From Cephalopachus bancanus (taxonomy: Eukaryota > Chordata > Mammalia > Primates > Tarsiidae): a DNA stretch of 64,000 bases. A model generated the notes under the pieces. It had not been told where the DNA came from. It made no database searches and was given only the letters and a program-made list of their open reading frames with translations. Positions 58,617 through 64,000 of this stretch are shown one piece after another; position 1 is the first letter of the stretch, and every line of letters starts with the position of its first letter. The position numbers and the translations under genes were made by a program. The stretch spans positions 434,001-498,000 of the forward strand of contig JAPVLO010000073.1 of the NCBI GenBank assembly GCA_027257055.1, read 5' to 3'.

Positions 58617-59605
58617 TTTTATTGGACCATCATAAACACCAAAATGGGCATATTTAAGAGGTACATTTTTAGATCTTTAGTGTAAAAAGTCCCTAAAAAA
58701 AATTTTAGGAAATTGTCACTTAAGAAACCACCAAAATCACAGTGTTGAATCAGATGACACTTCTGCAATTGAACAGTGACCTGAAATTTAAAATTCTGAG
58801 CAATGGCTGATCATGCATTCTATTTTCACACAGGCATCAAATTTTTATCTAAGGTGAAGTTCAAGCTGTGCAAGATAGCCTTATGTCAGATTTTTTATTT
58901 GTTTTCAAACAGTAAGTAACCCAGCACATTTCTAGTCAGGATCCCTTATGGTGCTTGGCTGAAGATAAGATAAAATAAAAGCCTCCGTGCCTGTTGTGAT
59001 TACAAATAGTGGAAAGCACAGGCTGGCGTCAAACTTTTCATTATATTTTCAAGTTTCTGGGTAAAGATCATATTCAATTAATTGTTAAGGATGTTTAAAA
59101 GTAAATTTATAAATTATAGCAGAATAATAAGATCCCCAAAGAAACAAAATCAATAATATTAATGCACAGATGTATAAAAAATAAGTTAATCTTTTTCTTT
59201 AATCTTTTTACAGCCCAGTGAGAAAATGAAGTAAAAACTCATTATATTATATTGCTATAGGAGTATAAAAAGTCACTAATTCAAAAAGAAACATTAAAAA
59301 GCAAATATGATAATAAAATAAAAAGCAGTTTAATATAAGGAACCTCAGATTCCTAATTTTATATAAAGCACATAATTTTTACTTTTCCAAGAATCAAATC
59401 AATGTTCCTCTTTTTTTGCTACATTATACTCTTATCTTTAATTGTATTAACTGATTCATTCATTCAGCAAAAATATCCAAAGCACTTATTATATGCAGGA
59501 AAATATTTTAAAAGTTTGTGACAGTGTTTTCTTCACCAAACCAGAAGTTGGTTTGCATATTGGTAAGACCAGTGATATTTTGCATTTTCACATTTATAAA
59601 AAGTT
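58617..59605. other. Unrecognised AT-rich sequence
   Basis: No gene or named repeat recognised. Confidence 0.5.
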
Positions 59606-59914
59606 CAGCCAGGCACAGTGGCTCATGCTTGTAATCCAGCACTTTGGGAAGCCAAGGTAGGAGGATTGCTTGAACCCAGGAGCTTGAGACCAGTCAGGGG
59701 GACATATTGAGGCCTCATCTCTACAAACATTTTTTTTTAAGTTCTCCAGACGTGGTAGTACATGCCTGTTAGTTCAGTTACTGGGGATGTGGGGGTGGAG
59801 AGCTACTGAGGTTGAAGGATTTCCTGAGCCCAGGAGTCAAGCCCATGGTGAACCATTATCATGCCACTGCACTCCAACCTGGGCAAAAGAGAGAGACCCC
59901 AATTTAAAAAAAAA
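59606..59914 (+). mobile_element. AluJ-like dimer (old)
   Basis: Forward Alu of ancestral type: 'agccaggcacagtggctcat', 'cttgaacccaggagcttgag', a right arm 'atgccactgcactccaacct', and a short A-tail near 59905-59914. Diverged, without the lineage-specific changes. Confidence 0.92.
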
Positions 59915-60253
59915 TCTACTAGTTTTTTATTTCAGACACAAATGTACACCAATACATTCCATGAATATGCATTTGTACTGGCCTCACTTTGTATCTGTAA
60001 GTTAAATAATTATTTCCATAAAAGTTTGTCTTGAAATAGAAATCCCTTGCCCACTCAGCACAGAACCAGAAACAAAATTCAGATTTTTAAAAAACACTAG
60101 AATTGGTTGTGTGTGGCAGGTCAAATTCTTTTAACGAAGCAGAACACAACATACAAATATCTGTAAGGTGTTATTTGTGTTAAGAGCCTGTACCAGAATG
60201 TTCTCATTCTTCAACCAAAAGTTTGGCCATTATTTTACGTTTAATTTCAATTG
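59915..60253. other. Unrecognised sequence
   Basis: Nothing identifiable. Confidence 0.5.
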
Positions 60254-60362
60254 TTTTAGAGATGAGGGTCTCACTATGTTGTCCAAGCTGGATCCAAACT
60301 CCTGGACTTTAGGGATCCTCCTGTTTCAGCTTCCCAAGTAGCTGGAACTATAGGCATGTTTT
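60254..60362 (-). mobile_element. Old Alu-related monomer (FLAM/FRAM-like)
   Basis: 'ttttagagatgagggtctca', 'ctatgttgtccaagctggat', 'ctcctggactttagggatcc', 'cccaagtagctggaactata'. Only one arm is present and its end is truncated. Confidence 0.7.
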
Positions 60363-61997
60363 GTAATGTTTTTTGTAGGTGTTCTTCTATGTAAAAAAAT
60401 TATAGGATTAGACAAAAGTAAACTTGTTGAAAGGGTTAGAATGTGATACAAGAACAAGAGAGTATCATATTCGTAGAAGCTGTGCCCAAGAAATGTGACG
60501 AATTCTCAAGACAAACAAGATCCAGAATGAAAACCCTAGAGTATTCAGGAGTTCCCTCCTTCCCTCAGCATATTTGCTTCATTCTTATCATTCCTACATG
60601 CTCTTAGCAGAAGATGGCCACTTTTCAGCCTCATTGGTCTCAGCTGTGTTCTAGAACTTAGATGGTGCCAATCTCTGGCAGCGGGTGTCATTGTATGGTT
60701 CATACAAGTATGCAGCACACAGTAGAGCATTCATGTGGAAAGTAGGGAGACTGTTCAGGCTTTGAAGGAAAACAGTCATTTTGGACCAGGTGGATACCCA
60801 AAAAGACTATTAATATACTTATTAACATTGCATCTTTAGTTATTTAAAGTCTGTTTTAGCATACACAAGTATTTAAAAATGCCTCTTTTCTGTTCAAATT
60901 GGAATGAGAAATAGTGAAAAAAATAATTTACCCACACCACTACAGTGTGAAGGATTCACATAATATGAAACATAAAACAATATTTTTAAATGGTCTTAAA
61001 ATTCCACAAGATTATGTAAAAGTTAATAGATGTATTGTTCTAGAAACAAAAAAATTGCAAGTCAGATATGAGTATTTGTAGTAAAGTGATCACAATCTAT
61101 GCTATTTAAGCTGGTTTTAAAAAATACATTTAATTCAATAGGTGAATGAGCCAATTACATGAAAAAAATAATGTACATAAAAGGAACAACTAATAAATAA
61201 GCATGAAAAATGATTTTTCTGAACCATGAAAGTAAATTGAAACAAAAAATTATCTACTATTAAATAAGCATAATCAATTATACTGCAAAATTCTGAAAAC
61301 CTTAGTGCGAAAATATTATACTCAAACATTTCTGATGGCACTTTAAGTTGATGAACTCTTTTGAAAGGAAAATATCATGGAAAATAAATGCCTGACTGGT
61401 AGTACCATTTCTGGGATTATTTTCTAAGAAAACAAATGACCAAATAAGGCTAAAGTATTCATAAGCATAAAATTATCATTGGACTAAGTATTATAGTTAA
61501 AAAGTAGCAACATTAAAGAGTATCCACCAATAGAAAAATGATTAAGAAAATTGTGACAATGATCACTTAAATAAATATCTAACAGATAATAGTGGTAATT
61601 AAAATTTAAGTGATAATCATTAAGACTGAATAACAGCATAGAGTATTTGAAAAAATGCCAAATGAAAAACAACCTGTACAAAAGTAAAAGGTTTGTAACC
61701 AAATAAAATTACATTTACATATTGATAAAAATTACATGAAAAACTGAAAGCAATTCATTTTTGAGCGGTAGGATGACTATGTGTGAATTTAACTGTCATT
61801 GTTTTGTATTAATGTCAGTAATTTTACAGTGACAAAATTTACCCAGGCAAATTTGTTTGTATACTGTGACATGCACTCTATCCCTTTTGCATGTTTCGAG
61901 ACTGTCTGTTGTTTCTGCCACAACCAACTTTTTCCCTAATATTTCTAATCATGTTTCTTGATTGCTAGATAAGTCTACCTGCCAATACCACAATAAT
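60363..61997. other. Unrecognised AT-rich sequence
   Basis: No gene, RNA or named repeat recognised. Confidence 0.5.
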
Positions 61998-62013
61998 AAT
62001 CCCTTGCAACTTT

Positions 62014-62145
62014 TTTTTATTTATTTATTGTAGAGATGAGTTCTCACCAATTTGCCCAGGCAGATCTCGAATCTGCAGGCTTCAGGCAATTCACTCACCT
62101 CGGCCTCCCAAGGCGCAGGATTACAGGCTGAGCCACCGAGCCGGC
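62014..62145 (-). mobile_element. Free left-arm monomer of the lineage-specific Alu
   Basis: About 130 bases containing only the left arm ('tagagatgagttctcaccaa', 'tttgcccaggcagatctcga', 'gctgagccaccgagccggc') with its A-rich linker as tail (T-rich 'ttttttatttatttatt' on the plus strand). A 16-base direct repeat AATCCCTTGCAACTTT at 61998-62013 and 62146-62161 shows it was inserted as a monomer rather than trimmed later. It is of the long left-arm type. Confidence 0.92.
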
Positions 62146-62161
62146 AATCCCTTGCAACTTT

Positions 62162-62757
62162 AAGTTATTTAATTAAATAATTAAATACAACCTTAGACAT
62201 TTTAAAGGCAATTTAGAAATTCTTGTTATAGAAAGTCTTCTCTGCTTACACACCTTAAACTTCCATCCCATTCAACAATTTTCACTCTGATACTGATAAA
62301 CAGAATGACAGCCTGCTGTCCAGGTGTCAGGTCCACATATCCACTAAAGAATTGCAAAAAAAATAAAAAAAATAAAAAACTCAAAAGGACTTGTTTTTAT
62401 TTGATAAAAGAAGAAACTAGGATTAGAGATCCAATGCTTCCCCTTTAAATCTATATAACAGAACTCAGTACTACTTTGTGTTAATTCCTCTAAGTATGAA
62501 TTTTCTTTACCTTTTCTCGCTTTTATAACAATAAAATAAATTTGGCTTGATAGTCATTTGCACAAATGGTATGAATTTGTAGGAATGGCACTTTTAAGCA
62601 TTAAGCAAAACAACTGTTTAAATAAAGATAATTATCAGTAACAATAAAGCTCTGGACCTTGTTCTATTTCATATTGCACTTAGATTTGGTTTTGACAGGA
62701 CATAGAGAAAGAGTAGAAAGGAATATCCTGTCCCTTAAGATGTGCCTGGACACTTTA
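62162..62757. other. Unrecognised AT-rich sequence
   Basis: No gene or named repeat. Short AAATAAAAA runs lie at 62357-62380. Confidence 0.5.
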
Positions 62758-63060
62758 AGTACAGGAAGTCCCCTACATACAAATCTTCAAGTTGCGGGCT
62801 TTTAAAGATGTGAACGTGTGTTTGTATATCCAATATGTAAGTTAGTCCACATGTCTGGTGTATGTTGTCACATGATTTGCTTTTGTATGTATTTCTTTAT
62901 GTATTTTTGTGTGAAAAGTATTATAAACTTATTATAGTACAGCACTGCATAGCTGATTGTGTTAGTTGGGTACCTAGGCTCATTTTGTTGGACTTACTAA
63001 CAAATTGTATTTACCAACGTGTTTTTGAATCAGAACTCGTTTGTATGCAAACAAATTACT
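62758..63060. mobile_element. Tigger (TcMar) nonautonomous element, MER28/Tigger2-like
   Basis: The left terminus 'tacaggaagtcccctacata' (62760) matches the Tigger end that reads ACAGGAAGTCCCCTACATAC. The body has 'aaaagtattataaacttatt', 'atagtacagcactgcatagc', 'tgtgttagttgggtacctag'. Near the right end is 'cagaactcgtttgtatgcaa', the reverse of the left-end neighbourhood. The right terminus is eroded. Confidence 0.75.
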
Positions 63061-64000
63061 ATATTAATTATCTGTTGTGTCAGAAATCTATATCTTCTGC
63101 ATATAGTCTATTTTAATCATACCTGCTCAAATGTGTATTTTTCATCTCTTTCTAAATGTGAGCTTATTGAGGGAAAGAATTATGTCTTGATAAAACTTTA
63201 AACAATATCTGATCATCTAGAGTTCAAACCAGACTTTTTTTAATACTGAAGGCTTTTATGAACTGAGTTCAAGGCCAGTCACTGGGAATATAATGATAAT
63301 TAAAACTCTACCCACAAAATAGTAAAGCCTAGTGAAAAGAAGACAGATAAGAAAATAGTAACAATAAACTAAATTTTGGTAGAGGCATCCTTTGCATAAT
63401 AAAATAATAATTGGCAATTTTTAATCTTTTATATTTTGATTTATAAACTACTTTTATTATACATATTTTGGAAGCACGACCTTCTCCTACAAACATCGGC
63501 TATGTTTAAAGGAGTATAACCCATCAGTAGCAGTCTCAATTCAGAAACCAAGTGCAGCAAGTTCATCCAAAGTATCTGAGACCTAATATACATCCTGATA
63601 AAAAATTAGGTTTCATCAGTCATACCATTTAGTGAATATAAATGTCATTTTTTAAAAATGTAAACCATGAACTAGCTGTACTGGCCATGCCACCTAGAGT
63701 TCAGGGATCGATCAGTATTAAATACTAGCAAAGTAATAATCACAGGGAAAAACATACCACATAACATTTTTTCCTATAAGTGCTTCAATTCAAAAGTCAG
63801 AGAAAACGACATAAATTGCAAAAATTAGTGTGGAAATATTTTCATTGCAAAAATGTTTTTAAATAATAATTTTCTTTGAAAATAATATAAAGTGACAAAC
63901 TAGCTTATAAAAAATTAAAATACTTGAGAAACTCATCTTACACATGCCTCGTTAAAAAAAATAAAAGTTGATTTGTAGGATTTCACTTGTGATTCTCTTA
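63061..64000. other. Unrecognised AT-rich sequence to window end
   Basis: No gene. 63265-63380 ('gccagtcactgggaatataa ... aagacagataagaaaatagt') loosely resembles an L2/MIR-class repeat, but this is weak. Confidence 0.4.

Overview
This window is nuclear DNA from a primate, and I find no functional protein-coding gene in it. It is AT-rich and dense in interspersed repeats. No open reading frame outside repeats looks like a conserved protein, and no rRNA, tRNA, CRISPR array, operon or bacterial/viral gene organisation is visible. The Alu dimers show that it is primate: a 7SL-like body, a right arm with the 'TGCACTCCAG' block, and A-tails with target-site duplications (TSDs). The commonest Alu here is not the human J/S/Y type; it begins with a GGGCTCGGTGGCTCAG-like start and has a CCGGGAGCGGCCACTGC-like right arm. 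It also lacks the strepsirrhine-type right arm. A tarsier-like haplorhine is my best guess, by inference from remembered family features rather than a database match.

Layout. 1-0.8 kb: an MLT1-type LTR split by an L1 3' end. 0.8-6.4 kb: mostly unrecognised AT-rich DNA. 6.4-15.4 kb: Alus, an L2 end, a 1.2-kb L1 on the minus strand, an old L1, and TG/TA microsatellites. 15.39-21.21 kb: a near full-length minus-strand L1 (3'UTR, deleted ORF2, ORF1, GC-rich 5'UTR) bounded by a 10-bp TSD. 22.3-23.7 kb: an old L1/HAL1 interrupted by a hAT-like element. 25-27 kb: GGAA, CA and GA microsatellites and an Alu. 29.9-31.6 kb: Tigger-type DNA transposons nested in an old L1. 33.5-34.5 kb: old L1 with an Alu monomer inside. 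35-37.9 kb: old LTR/DNA repeats, an ERV1-type solo LTR, an L1 tail and a TA/TG microsatellite. 39-44.9 kb: old L1s, AluJ, lineage Alus, a MaLR LTR, MIR, a twin-primed L1 inside an older L1, and a MER20-like element. 45.19-49.33 kb: a plus-strand L1 carrying a broken ORF2. 50-64 kb: Alus, MIR, two palindromic DNA elements, old minus-strand L1s, AluJ, a retroposed lineage Alu left monomer and a Tigger/MER28-like element.

Nothing works together as a pathway. What the window does hold is a readable history of retrotransposition: nested insertions, TSDs, 5' inversion, internal deletions and one templated duplication patch. The two long L1 copies carry lesions in essential endonuclease or reverse-transcriptase residues, or lack the catalytic core altogether. 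I found no previously undescribed biological system. The best leads are the 94-bp templated duplication, the free left-arm Alu insertion, the perfect 20-bp hairpin in an L1 3'UTR, and the in-frame loss of the RT core in the near full-length L1.
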